Shown here: one piece after another, positions 41,350 to 49,313 of the stretch
Numbering within the stretch: position 1 is the stretch's first letter
How the letters are laid out: each line of letters begins with the position of its first letter
Assembly (NCBI RefSeq): GCF_014203235.1
Contig: NZ_JACHIN010000021.1
Span: forward strand, 104,198 to 168,197
Source of the DNA: Nonomuraea endophytica
GTDB lineage: Bacteria; Actinomycetota; Actinomycetes; Streptosporangiales; Streptosporangiaceae
DNA: 64,000 nt
Direction: 5' to 3'
Program-made: the position numbers and the translations under genes
The notes under the pieces: model-generated
The model's database searches: none
What the model saw: the letters and a program-made list of their open reading frames with translations, nothing else
Told to the model about the DNA's origin: nothing

Positions 41350-42498
41350 TCAGTCCAGGTAGTCCCGCAGCATCTGCGCACGAGTGGGGTGGCGCAGCTT
41401 GGCCAGGGTCTTGGACTCGATCTGCCGGATGCGCTCGCGGGTGACGCCGAACTCGCGTCCGACCTCCTCCAGCGTGCGCGGATGACCGTCGGCGAGGCCG
41501 AAGCGCAGCTGGATGATGCGCTGCTCGCGGTCCGACAAGGTCGCCAGGATGTCGTCGAGCTGGTCCTGGAGCATGATGAAGGCGGCGGCTTCCATGGGGA
41601 CCACCGCGTCGGCGTCCTCGATGAAGTCGCCCAGGTCGGAATCTTCCTCACCGATCGGCGACTGCAGCGAGACCGGCTCCTGGGCGATGCGCTGGATCTC
41701 CACCACGCGATCGACCGGCAGGTCCATTTCCTTGGCGATCTCTTCGGGGATGGGCTCACGCCCGAGGTCCTGGTGGAGCTGACGCTGCACCCGGACGAGT
41801 TTGTTGATCGTCTCCACCATGTGCACCGGAATGCGAATGGTGCGCGCCTGGTCGGCAATCGCCCGAGTGATCGCCTGCCGGATCCACCAGGTGGCGTACG
41901 TGGAGAACTTGTAGCCCTTGGTGTAGTCGAACTTCTCGACCGCGCGGATGAGGCCGAGATTGCCTTCCTGGATCAGGTCCAGGAAGAGCATTCCGCGGCC
42001 CACATAGCGTTTGGCTATCGACACCACGAGTCGCAGGTTGGCCTCGATGAGGCGTTGTTTGGCCCGGGTTCCCTGCCAGACGAGCTCGCGCAGTTCGGGG
42101 AAGGCCAGGCGGGAGACCCCGTTGCCCAGCTTGTCCTCGGCGAACAGGCCGGCCTCTATCGACTTGGCGAGTTCCACCTCCTCCTCAGCGGTCAGCAGCG
42201 GCACGCGGCCGATCTCGCGCAGGTAGATGCGGACAAGATCGCTGGTCGGCGCGCGTTTGCCTACGTCTTCCTCGTCGGCGCGAGTGGTCTCTTCGTCGCC
42301 CTGAGGCTCGAGGACCTCCACGCCGTTCTCGGCGAGCATGCGCACGACGCGTTCCAGCGCGTCGGACGGCAGCTCGGATCGGTCGAGCGCGGCGGCGACG
42401 TCATCGACGGTTACGCTGCCGCGCTCCCTTCCCTTCGCGACGAGGTCCGCCACCTGATCGACCGATGGCGCTCCTGCTGGCAGTACCGATGCACCCAC
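41350..42498 (-). CDS. RNA polymerase sigma factor, RpoD/HrdB family
   Basis: 382 residues with sigma-70 regions in order: a short 1.1-like N-terminus, region 1.2 (DLVRIYLREIGRVPLLT), region 2 (LRLVVSIAKRYVGRGMLFLDLIQEGNLGLIRAVEKFDY and TYATWWIRQAITRAI), region 3 and region 4 (TLSDREQRIIQLRFGL and VTRERIRQIESKTLAKLRHP). It is shorter than Streptomyces HrdB (about 500), lacking a long acidic N-terminal extension, so it could be the principal factor or a close group 2 paralogue. The start is GTG 42498. An AT-rich stretch upstream (42510-42600) probably holds the promoter. Confidence 0.93.
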   Translation of the reverse strand: MGASVLPAGAPSVDQVADLVAKGRERGSVTVDDVAAALDRSELPSDALERVVRMLAENGVEVLEPQGDEETTRADEEDVGKRAPTSDLVRIYLREIGRVPLLTAEEEVELAKSIEAGLFAEDKLGNGVSRLAFPELRELVWQGTRAKQRLIEANLRLVVSIAKRYVGRGMLFLDLIQEGNLGLIRAVEKFDYTKGYKFSTYATWWIRQAITRAIADQARTIRIPVHMVETINKLVRVQRQLHQDLGREPIPEEIAKEMDLPVDRVVEIQRIAQEPVSLQSPIGEEDSDLGDFIEDADAVVPMEAAAFIMLQDQLDDILATLSDREQRIIQLRFGLADGHPRTLEEVGREFGVTRERIRQIESKTLAKLRHPTRAQMLRDYLD

Positions 42499-42721
42499 GG
42501 GACACAGTCTGCAGTATTGGTTCCATAAAATGGCAGACCCATTTTTGTCACAGAAGGTAAGGCCGGGGGTCTTACCAAATTGAGATCGGTTTAAGGTTTA
42601 GCCCGACTTTGATCAGGAAAGTAAAGTCAATTGCGCGATCTGGTTGGGCGCGCCCGGCAACTGCGCGGAGCCGGGCGCACGGCTTTCCCTGCCTGAGGCG
42701 TCGGGAATCAATCCACTGAAT

Positions 42722-43588
42722 TCACCGGAAATCCCCGATGTGGTCGCGGGCCCAATCGGCGTACGTGCGTCCGGGACGGCCCAGCACCTGCTCCAGATCG
42801 GGCCACGGACGCTCCAGCGCCGACCAGTCCTGATCGGAGTAGCCGTCCTCGCCGGAGGCCGCGCCGCCGTCGTAGTCGGCGAAGCCGAGCATGAGATCGG
42901 CCGACGCGGCGGCGAACCCGCCCTGCGCCTTGAGCAGCTCCCTGGCCCGCTCGCGCGAGACCTCCTCATACCGAACCGGCTCGCCCAGCGCCTCCCCGAT
43001 GGCGGCGACCTGCTCGCGCACCGTCCACGAGGCCGGCCCGGTGATCGTGTACGCCCGGCCGTGGTGCCCGTCCTCCAGCAGCGCCCGGACGGCGACGGCG
43101 GCGATGTCGGCCTCGTGGACGAGGTTCATCGGCTCGTCGGCGAACGGATAGCGCACCACCCGCTCGGCCCGCACCGACGGCGCCCAGAGCTGCAGCATGT
43201 TCGCCATGAACCCGCCGGGCCGCACGTGCGTCCACTCCAGGCCGGACTTCTCCACGACCGTCTCGACCGGGTTGTGATGCAGCCCCACGCTCACCGAGGC
43301 GGCCGACAGGTCGACGATCCGCCGCACGCCCGCCTCCTTGGCCAGCGCCACCACCTCCTCGGCTGTCTCCTCGACCGGGAACAGATACAGCGCCCCGACC
43401 CCCTCCAGCGCCGTCTCCAGCGTCCCGGGCCGCTCCAGGTCGGCCCCGGCCACCTCGACCCCGTCCGGCAGCCCGTGCGCCGCCTCGGGCCTGCGCGTCG
43501 TCGCCCTTACCCGCACGCCCGCTTCCACGAGCTGCTTCACCACGTTGCGGCCCACGAATCCCGTGGCGCCTGTCACCAGAACCGTCAT
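42722..43588 (-). CDS. NmrA/NAD(P)H-binding family protein
   Basis: 288 residues. The N-terminal Rossmann motif TVLVTGATGFVGRNVVKQL (GxxGxxG) binds NAD(P). HVRPGGFMANML and the NmrA-type core follow; the Tyr-xxx-Lys of classical short-chain dehydrogenases is not obvious, which fits atypical quinone-reductase or redox-sensor members. ATG 43588 has TAGCGT 7 bases upstream; the 30 bases of extra frame before it are not needed. Divergent from the WYL regulator, which may control it. Confidence 0.85.
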   Translation of the reverse strand: MTVLVTGATGFVGRNVVKQLVEAGVRVRATTRRPEAAHGLPDGVEVAGADLERPGTLETALEGVGALYLFPVEETAEEVVALAKEAGVRRIVDLSAASVSVGLHHNPVETVVEKSGLEWTHVRPGGFMANMLQLWAPSVRAERVVRYPFADEPMNLVHEADIAAVAVRALLEDGHHGRAYTITGPASWTVREQVAAIGEALGEPVRYEEVSRERARELLKAQGGFAAASADLMLGFADYDGGAASGEDGYSDQDWSALERPWPDLEQVLGRPGRTYADWARDHIGDFR

Positions 43589-43595
43589 GTCACCC

Positions 43596-43601
43596 ACGCT
43601 A
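43596..43601 (-). promoter_or_regulatory. -10 box of leaderless promoter (NmrA gene)
   Basis: TAGCGT on the minus strand with the gap GGGTGAC (7 bases) to ATG 43588; nearly identical to the box before the VOC gene. Confidence 0.55.
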
Positions 43602-43644
43602 GTGCCCATTCCGGTCACTTTCCGTCCGCAATATCCTGCCGGTT

Positions 43645-44835
43645 ATGGCGAACACGAGCGGCCGGATGCTGCGCCTGCTGTCCCTCCTGCAGACACACCG
43701 CCACTGGCCCGGCACCGACCTCGCCGCCCGCCTCGGCGTCAGCGAGCGCACCCTGCGCCGCGACATCGACCGCCTGCGCGAGCTCGGCTACCCCGTCGAC
43801 GCCGCCCGCGGCGTCGACGGCGGCTACCAACTCCGATCCGGTACGGCCATGCCGCCCCTCCTCCTGGACGACGACGAGGCGGTGGCCATCGCGGTCGGCC
43901 TCCAGGCGGCGGCGGACGGGGCGGTGGCGGGCGCGGAGGAGACGTCCGTCCAGGCCCTCGCCAAGATCGTCCAGGTCATGCCGCCCAGGCTGCGGCACCG
44001 GGTCGACGCGCTGGCCCGCTATACGGTCCGCCCGTTCACGTCGACGGGCCCCCGGACCGACCCCGCCACCCTCACCACCCTCGCCCAGTCCTGCCGCGAC
44101 ACCGAACGCCTCCACCTCACCTACCGCCCTGGTCCGGCATCCCGTCCAGGAGGCCCGATGTCCTCTTCGGGAGGCCCGGTATCCCCTTCGGCAGGCCCGG
44201 CATCCCCTTCGGGAAGTCCCGCGTCCCTTTCGGGAAGTCCCGCGTCCCCTTCGGGAAGTCCCGCGTCCCCTTCGGGAAGTCCGGCATCCCCCTCGGCAAG
44301 TCCCGCGTCCTCTTCGGGAAGTCCGGCGTCCTCTTCGGGGAGTCCGGCGTCTTGTTCGGGGCCCGCTGGTGGGGACAGGCGGCATGTGGAGCCGCATCGG
44401 CTCGTGTCCGTGCGGCGTAAGTGGTATTTGCTGGCCTGGGACCTCGACCGGCACGACTGGCGGACCTTCCGGGTGGACCGGATGGAGGCCCCGGCAACCA
44501 CCGGCGTCCCGTTCCGGCCGCGAGAGGTGCCGGGTGGCGATCCGGCCGCGTTCGTGCGCGACCGCTTCACCTCGCAGCCCGCCGCCTGGGAGATCGTGGT
44601 GATCGTCCACACCTCCCTGGAACACGCCCAGCGCGTGGTCGCGGCCACGGGCGGCATCGTGGAACCCGTCGACGACGCGACCTGCCGCCTCGTGATGCAC
44701 GTGGACGAGTTCGACTGGCCGGTGCTCATCCTGACCGCGCTGGCCGCCGACTTCGAGGTGGTGAAGCCACCCGAGTTCCGCGCGTACCTCGGCGAGACCG
44801 CGGCCCGCCTGGCACGCGGCGTCAAGCGATCTTGA
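43645..44835 (+). CDS. HTH-WYL transcriptional regulator with expanded repeat loop
   Basis: 396 residues. The N-terminal winged helix (RMLRLLSLLQTHRHWPGTDLAARLGVSERTLRRDIDRL in outline, about 7-45) is the YafY-type DNA-binding domain. The WYL domain begins near LHLTYRPG and resumes at VEPHRLVSVRRKWYLLAWDLDRHDWRTFRVDRM, with Trp-Tyr-Leu intact. Between these strands, where homologues have about ten residues, lies a stretch of more than 70 residues rich in Ser/Pro/Gly/Ala. The C-terminal extension (VIVHTSLEHAQRVV to RAYLGE) is normal. WYL domains sense nucleic acid fragments or small ligands. It is divergent from the NmrA gene. Confidence 0.88.
   Translation: MANTSGRMLRLLSLLQTHRHWPGTDLAARLGVSERTLRRDIDRLRELGYPVDAARGVDGGYQLRSGTAMPPLLLDDDEAVAIAVGLQAAADGAVAGAEETSVQALAKIVQVMPPRLRHRVDALARYTVRPFTSTGPRTDPATLTTLAQSCRDTERLHLTYRPGPASRPGGPMSSSGGPVSPSAGPASPSGSPASLSGSPASPSGSPASPSGSPASPSASPASSSGSPASSSGSPASCSGPAGGDRRHVEPHRLVSVRRKWYLLAWDLDRHDWRTFRVDRMEAPATTGVPFRPREVPGGDPAAFVRDRFTSQPAAWEIVVIVHTSLEHAQRVVAATGGIVEPVDDATCRLVMHVDEFDWPVLILTALAADFEVVKPPEFRAYLGETAARLARGVKRS
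44161..44349 (+). repeat. 21-bp minisatellite, nine units, in the WYL gene
   Basis: Nine consecutive 21-base units close to TCCCCTTCGGGAAGTCCCGC plus one base; a tenth is decayed. Each adds seven residues (Ser-Pro-Ser-Gly-Ser-Pro-Ala). Each unit contains CGGGA-AG-TCCCG, so single strands can form a hairpin per unit, which would favour slippage. Copy-number change keeps the reading frame. Confidence 0.92.
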
Positions 44836-44850
44836 TGGTCACCCGCGGGG

Positions 44851-46692
44851 TCAGCTTCCGGCGGCGCGGTCGCGCAGGACGCGGCGTTGTTGTTCGAGGG
44901 CGACCAGTTCGCCGAACATCCGGTTGTATTCCTGCTGCTCCTCCACCGGGTTGAGCCGCTGGATCCGCGCCTTGACCTGAGCGATGGCCCGGTCGACCGC
45001 GACCGCTTCGATGGCGGCCAGCATCGCCGCGCCGTACCTCTCCTCGACGTGCGCTTCGGCCTGGATGACCTCGACGGCGAAGCGCGTCACCAGCCCGCGC
45101 GCGGCCTCGTCGGGCGCGTGCTCCAGCAGGCGGTCGACCCACTCGCGCCCGCCGAACCCGGCGGCGGCCATGCCGCCGGCCGCGACGATCACGCCGTGGA
45201 TCAGCACGTGGTCGGCCCCGGTGAACGCCGCCGCGTCGAGGGCGTCGAAGCGCGGGCCGAGCAGCGCGGGACGCTGGACGGCCAGCTTGAGCAGCTCGCC
45301 CTCGACCCGCACGTTGGGGTCGATCGGCGCCGCCCGGCGGGCCCGCTGCGGACGGCCCTGTTGCGCGCCGCCGACCTCGGCGATGCGCTGCATGACGAAG
45401 CGCTCGTCCATGAACCCGAGCCACCGGTCGAGGTCGATCGCGTAGCGCTTGCGCAGGCCGACGTCCTTGATCCCGGCCACGATCGGCGCCGCCGCGTCCA
45501 GCGCCGCGATCTTGCCCTCGTTGCTGCGCAGGTCGTAGCGGGCGATGGTGGAGCGGATCGCGAACTGGAAGAGTGGCTCCCGGCTGGCGATCAGGTCGCG
45601 TACCGCCGCGTCGCCCTGTTTGATCCGCAGGTCGCAGGGGTCGAGCCCGTCGGGCTGAATGGCCACATAGGTCTGGGTGACGAACTTCTGCTCGTCCGCG
45701 AACGCCCGCAGCGCCGCCTTCTGCCCCGCCGCGTCACCGTCGAAGGTGAAGATCACCTCACCGGTGGCGGCCGACTGGTCGAGCAGGAAGCGCCGCAGCA
45801 CCTTGATGTGCTCTTCGCCGAACGCGGTCCCGCAGGTGGCCACGGCCGTGGGCACACCGGCGAGGTGGCAGGCCATCACGTCGGTGTAGCCCTCGACGAT
45901 GACGGCCTGCGAACGCTTGGAGATCTCCTTCTTGGACAGGTCGATGCCATAGAGCACCTGGGACTTCTTGTAGAGCGGGGAATCAGGGGTGTTGAGGTAT
46001 TTGGGGCCGTCGTCGGCCTCGATCAGCTTGCGCGCCCCGAACCCGATGACATCGCCCGTGGCATCCCGGATGGGCCAGATCAGCCGCCCGCGGAACCGGT
46101 CGATGGGCCCCCTCCGGCCGTCCTTGGCCAGCCCGCCCTTGACGATCTCCTCGGCCGTGAAGCCCCGCCCCATCAGGTGCCGGGTCAGCGCCTCCCACTC
46201 GTTGGGCGCGTAACCCACTCCGAAGAGCTCGGCGTCGGCCCGCTCGAACCCCCGCTCCGACAGGAACTTCCGGCCCGGCGCCGCGTCCGGCGACAGCAGC
46301 TTGTCGCGGTAGAACTCCGCCGCCGCCTTGTGCGCCTCGATCAGCCGGGCCCGCTCCCCGTGATCGCGCTTGGGGACATAGCCGCCCTGCTCGTACTGGA
46401 GCGTGATCCCGGCCCGCGCGGCCAGCCGCTCGACCGCCTCGCTGAACGGCAGATGCTCGGTCTTCTCCACGAAGGTGATGACATCGCCACCCTCTGAGCA
46501 GCCGAAGCAGTAATACATCCCGCGCTCGGGGGTGACGTTGAAGGACGGGCTCTTCTCGTCATGGAAGGGGCACAGGCCCTTGAGGTTGCCGCCTCCGGCG
46601 TTGCGCAACTGGATGTGCTCGCCGATCACCTCGGCGATGGGGGAACGCTCACGAACGAGTGCGATGTCGACATCACGGATCCGGCCAGCCAC
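44851..46692 (-). CDS. dnaG: DNA primase
   Basis: 613 residues. The N-terminal zinc finger is GLCPFHDEKSPSF...YYCFGCSEGGDVI (CxxH and CxxC). The TOPRIM core has AVIVEGYTDVMACHLAG and FTFDGDAAGQKAALRAF with the metal-binding acids; the C-terminal helicase-interaction domain is helical. It makes RNA primers for replication. The GTG at 46692 begins VAGRIRDVDIALVRERSPI, matching the usual actinobacterial N-terminus, and has TAGACT 7 bases upstream; the further 30 bases of open frame are discounted. Confidence 0.97.
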   Translation of the reverse strand: MAGRIRDVDIALVRERSPIAEVIGEHIQLRNAGGGNLKGLCPFHDEKSPSFNVTPERGMYYCFGCSEGGDVITFVEKTEHLPFSEAVERLAARAGITLQYEQGGYVPKRDHGERARLIEAHKAAAEFYRDKLLSPDAAPGRKFLSERGFERADAELFGVGYAPNEWEALTRHLMGRGFTAEEIVKGGLAKDGRRGPIDRFRGRLIWPIRDATGDVIGFGARKLIEADDGPKYLNTPDSPLYKKSQVLYGIDLSKKEISKRSQAVIVEGYTDVMACHLAGVPTAVATCGTAFGEEHIKVLRRFLLDQSAATGEVIFTFDGDAAGQKAALRAFADEQKFVTQTYVAIQPDGLDPCDLRIKQGDAAVRDLIASREPLFQFAIRSTIARYDLRSNEGKIAALDAAAPIVAGIKDVGLRKRYAIDLDRWLGFMDERFVMQRIAEVGGAQQGRPQRARRAAPIDPNVRVEGELLKLAVQRPALLGPRFDALDAAAFTGADHVLIHGVIVAAGGMAAAGFGGREWVDRLLEHAPDEAARGLVTRFAVEVIQAEAHVEERYGAAMLAAIEAVAVDRAIAQVKARIQRLNPVEEQQEYNRMFGELVALEQQRRVLRDRAAGS

Positions 46693-46699
46693 GCGGCAG

Positions 46700-46705
46700 A
46701 GTCTA
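46700..46705 (-). promoter_or_regulatory. -10 box of leaderless dnaG promoter
   Basis: TAGACT on the minus strand with the 7-base gap CTGCCGC to the GTG start at 46692. Confidence 0.5.
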
Positions 46706-47283
46706 TTGCCGCCCACCGACACAATCGCCGTCGCATGCCGAACCCCTCAAGATCCTTCCACCTGGCCCGGGTTGATCAGGGCATCGATCCCCGGCGGCGC
46801 AAGCACCACGGGCGATACACAACCGGCCAACCACCCAACGGGCGTGCCGGAAAAGGGGACGAGTCCAGCGGGTGGGCAGGGCCGAGCGGGCAGGGCGGAG
46901 CGGGCGGGGCGAGCCGTGCGGGCGGCCGGGCCGAGGCCGGCGAGGCGGAAGGTGGGCAAGCGGAGCGGGAGGGCCGGAGCGGGAGGGCGAGTGGGGCGCA
47001 GCGGGGGCGAGCCGAGCAGGCGGAGCGGGTGGAGCGAGCTGTGCGGGCGAGGTGGGCCGCCTGGCGGCCGGAGCGGGTGTGGTGAGTGGGCGGGGTGGAA
47101 GGGCGGGGTGGGAGAGTGGGACTGCGGGGTGGGGGCGCCCGTAAGGTGGGGGTCTGGGTGCGTTCTGGGGGTCACAGGTCGCGCGAAGTGTGGCGCAAGC
47201 GATAGGCGCAGCCCCAGCCCTTTCGGGCAAACAGGTGATGCAGGAGCTCCCGGTCGGCTACAAAGGGAACGGTTGTCGTTGGA
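46706..47283. other. divergent intergenic region with strand-asymmetric G-rich block
   Basis: About 580 bases between dnaG and the LytM lipoprotein gene. From about 46855 to 47155 the plus strand is strongly G-rich with many GGG and GGGG runs and short irregular repeats (GGAGCGGGAGGG, GGCGGAGCGGG). Frames crossing it encode only Gly/Arg/Ala-rich low-complexity sequence, so it is treated as non-coding. No riboswitch fold was recognised before the lipoprotein gene. Confidence 0.55.
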
Positions 47284-47296
47284 TACGGTGACACGG

Positions 47297-48163
47297 GTGG
47301 AGATCATGCGATCGGGGCTTTTGGGGCGTTGTGCCGCCGTGGCGGGGGCATTGCTGGTCAGCGCGGGTTGTGCGCAGGGCGCCGGTGTCGCCGGGGTCAG
47401 CGCCAGCGCGCCCGCCACCGTCAGCCCTTCCGCCACCCCACAGGTCACCGGCACCATCCCGCCCAAGGAGCCGCAGGCGCGGCCCCAGGGCGATGACCCG
47501 GTCAGGGTGCCGCCGCCCAAGATGTCCAAGTACGAGTACGTCTTTCCGGTGAAAGGCTGCCGGACCACGTACCAGCGGCAGCTCCTCGTGCTCCCCAAGA
47601 CCACGATCTGGGCCGCCCAGGGGTGCTCGTTCGTCGCCCCCATCGGCGGGACGATCGACGAGGTCAACACCAAGAACCGGTGGCGCCCCTCGACCGACAA
47701 GGGCGCCGACCGCGAGGGCAGGTTCGTCACGCTGATCGGCGACGACGGCGTCCGCTACCTGGGCGGCCATCTCGACAGCGTCACCGAGGGCCTCGCCCCC
47801 GGCGCCAAGGTCAAGGCGGGCCAGGTCCTCGGCCAGGTCGGCAAGTCGGGCAACGCCCGCGACACCGGCGCGAACCTGTACTTCGCCATCTCCTGGAAGA
47901 CCGGCCCCGCCTACTGGTGGGTACGCCGCGGCATGGTCGAACCCTGGGCGTACCTGGACGCGTGGGCCGAGGGCAACAAGACCTACTCCCCCCGCGACGC
48001 CGCCTTCGGCCTGCGCAAGAAGCTGGGCGAGACGCCGCCCTGCCAGGTGCAGTGCAAGTCGAAGAAGGCGCCGCAGTCGACCACCGACACGAAGCCGAAG
48101 GAGGACGAGGAGCCGCCGGTCGTCATCGGTGACCCGACGACAACTCCTGCGAGTCGACCTTGA
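47297..48163 (+). CDS. LytM/M23-fold lipoprotein lacking the zinc ligands
   Basis: 288 residues. The lipoprotein signal ends in the lipobox LVSAGC. A Ser/Pro/Thr-rich linker leads to an M23-like beta domain: CSFVAPIGGTIDEV, GRFVTLIGDDGVRYLGGHLDSV and VKAGQVLGQVGKSGNARDTGANLYFAIS. In active M23 peptidases the first His/Asp pair precedes the APxGT block and the last motif is HLHFE; here the first pair is absent and HLH is replaced by NLY. One His (GGHLD) remains. A binding or hydrolase-activating role is more likely than cleavage. GTG 47297 has TACGGT 7 bases upstream; ATG 47306 is an alternative. Convergent with the next gene, overlapping by 41 bases. Confidence 0.8.
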   Translation: MEIMRSGLLGRCAAVAGALLVSAGCAQGAGVAGVSASAPATVSPSATPQVTGTIPPKEPQARPQGDDPVRVPPPKMSKYEYVFPVKGCRTTYQRQLLVLPKTTIWAAQGCSFVAPIGGTIDEVNTKNRWRPSTDKGADREGRFVTLIGDDGVRYLGGHLDSVTEGLAPGAKVKAGQVLGQVGKSGNARDTGANLYFAISWKTGPAYWWVRRGMVEPWAYLDAWAEGNKTYSPRDAAFGLRKKLGETPPCQVQCKSKKAPQSTTDTKPKEDEEPPVVIGDPTTTPASRP

Positions 48164-49286
48164 CGCCGGACCTGATGAGGTCCTGGATGTCGCCGACGAC
48201 GTCCCACACGTTGACGTTCATCCCGGCGACGACCCGGCCGTCACGCAGCCAGTAGGCGATGAACTCCAGCGCGTCGACGTCGCCGCGGAAGACGACCTCG
48301 TCGTAGCCCTGGACGTCGCCGGAGAACTCCATCCCGATCTCGAACTGGTCGCTGAAGAAGTACGGCACCCGGTCGTAGACCACGTCCTGCCCGAGCATGG
48401 AGCGCGCCGCGGCCGGGCCGCCGTTCAGCGCGTTGGCCCAGTGCTCGACGCGCAGCCTGCGGCCGTACAGCGGGTTGAAGGACTCGGCCACGTCACCGGC
48501 GGCGTAGACGTCGGGGTCGGAGGTGCGCAGCGCGGCGTCGGTCAGGATGCCGTCGGACACGTCGAGCCCGGCGTCCACGGCCAGGCCGGTGTCGGGCGTG
48601 GCTCCGATGCCGACGAGGACGAGGTCGGCTTCGAGTCGTTCGCCGCTGCTGAGCCGTACCCCGGTCTGCGTGATCTCCGCGACGGGCGTGCCGAGGCGCA
48701 GGTCGACGCCGTTGCGGCGGTGCACGTTCGCGAAGACCTCGCCGAGTTCGGGCCCGAGCACGCGGTGCAGCGGCGTGGGCTCGGGCTCGACGATCGTCAC
48801 CTCGCAGCCGGCGCCGCGGGCCGCGGCCGTGGTCTCCAGGCCGATCCAGCCGGCGCCGACGACCAGCACCCGTCCGCCGCGGGCGAAGCGCTCCTTGAGC
48901 GCCTCGCTGTCCTGCACGGTGCGCAGGTAGCGCGCGGGTCCCGGCAGCCGTCTGGGGCTGGATCCGGTCGCGATGAGCAGTTTCTGGTACGGCTGCCGCG
49001 ACCCGTCGGACAGCCTGACGGTGTGGCTTCCGAGGTCCAGCCGGGTGGCCCGGAGGCCGAGGCGCAGGTCGATATCGTGGTCCGCGTACCAGCCGGTGGC
49101 GTGGACGAAGATCTTTTCTCTTTCGCTTTTGCCCTGCAGATAGCCCTTGGACAGGGGCGGGCGTTCGTAGGGCCGTTCCGTTTCCGCGCCGATGAGGACG
49201 ATCTCGCCGTCGAAGCCCTCTTCGCGCAGCGTCTGCGCCGCCTTGGCTCCAGCAAGCCCAGCACCGACGATCACAAATGTGGCCAT
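48123..49286 (-). CDS. FAD-dependent ferredoxin reductase-type oxidoreductase
   Basis: 387 residues with two dinucleotide-binding motifs: FVIVGAGLAGAKAAQTL for FAD at the N-terminus and VLVVGAGWIGLETTAAARG for NAD(P)H at about 145-162. VYAAGDVAESFN is the second FAD motif, and the C-terminal domain matches rhodocoxin/putidaredoxin reductases (VEHWANALNGG). It would pass electrons from NAD(P)H to a ferredoxin and could serve P450s elsewhere, including the cluster at 8-17 kb, which has no own reductase (inference). ATG 49286 has GATACT 6 bases upstream. It is 27 bases after dgt. Confidence 0.9.
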   Translation of the reverse strand: MATFVIVGAGLAGAKAAQTLREEGFDGEIVLIGAETERPYERPPLSKGYLQGKSEREKIFVHATGWYADHDIDLRLGLRATRLDLGSHTVRLSDGSRQPYQKLLIATGSSPRRLPGPARYLRTVQDSEALKERFARGGRVLVVGAGWIGLETTAAARGAGCEVTIVEPEPTPLHRVLGPELGEVFANVHRRNGVDLRLGTPVAEITQTGVRLSSGERLEADLVLVGIGATPDTGLAVDAGLDVSDGILTDAALRTSDPDVYAAGDVAESFNPLYGRRLRVEHWANALNGGPAAARSMLGQDVVYDRVPYFFSDQFEIGMEFSGDVQGYDEVVFRGDVDALEFIAYWLRDGRVVAGMNVNVWDVVGDIQDLIRSGVKVDSQELSSGHR

Positions 49287-49313
49287 GGGGGCAGTATCCG
49301 CCCCCGCAGGTCG

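Noticed and set aside
44161..44349. CRISPR-like array
   Set aside because: The 21-base units are contiguous with no unique spacers and encode an in-frame protein repeat.
46532..47296. N-terminal extension of the LytM lipoprotein through the G-rich region
   Set aside because: It would place a lipoprotein signal about 250 residues inside the protein. The signal peptide at 47297 marks the real start.
47160..47296. c-di-AMP (ydaO) riboswitch before the LytM lipoprotein
   Set aside because: Such riboswitches often precede actinobacterial cell-wall genes, but the conserved core was not recognisable here.
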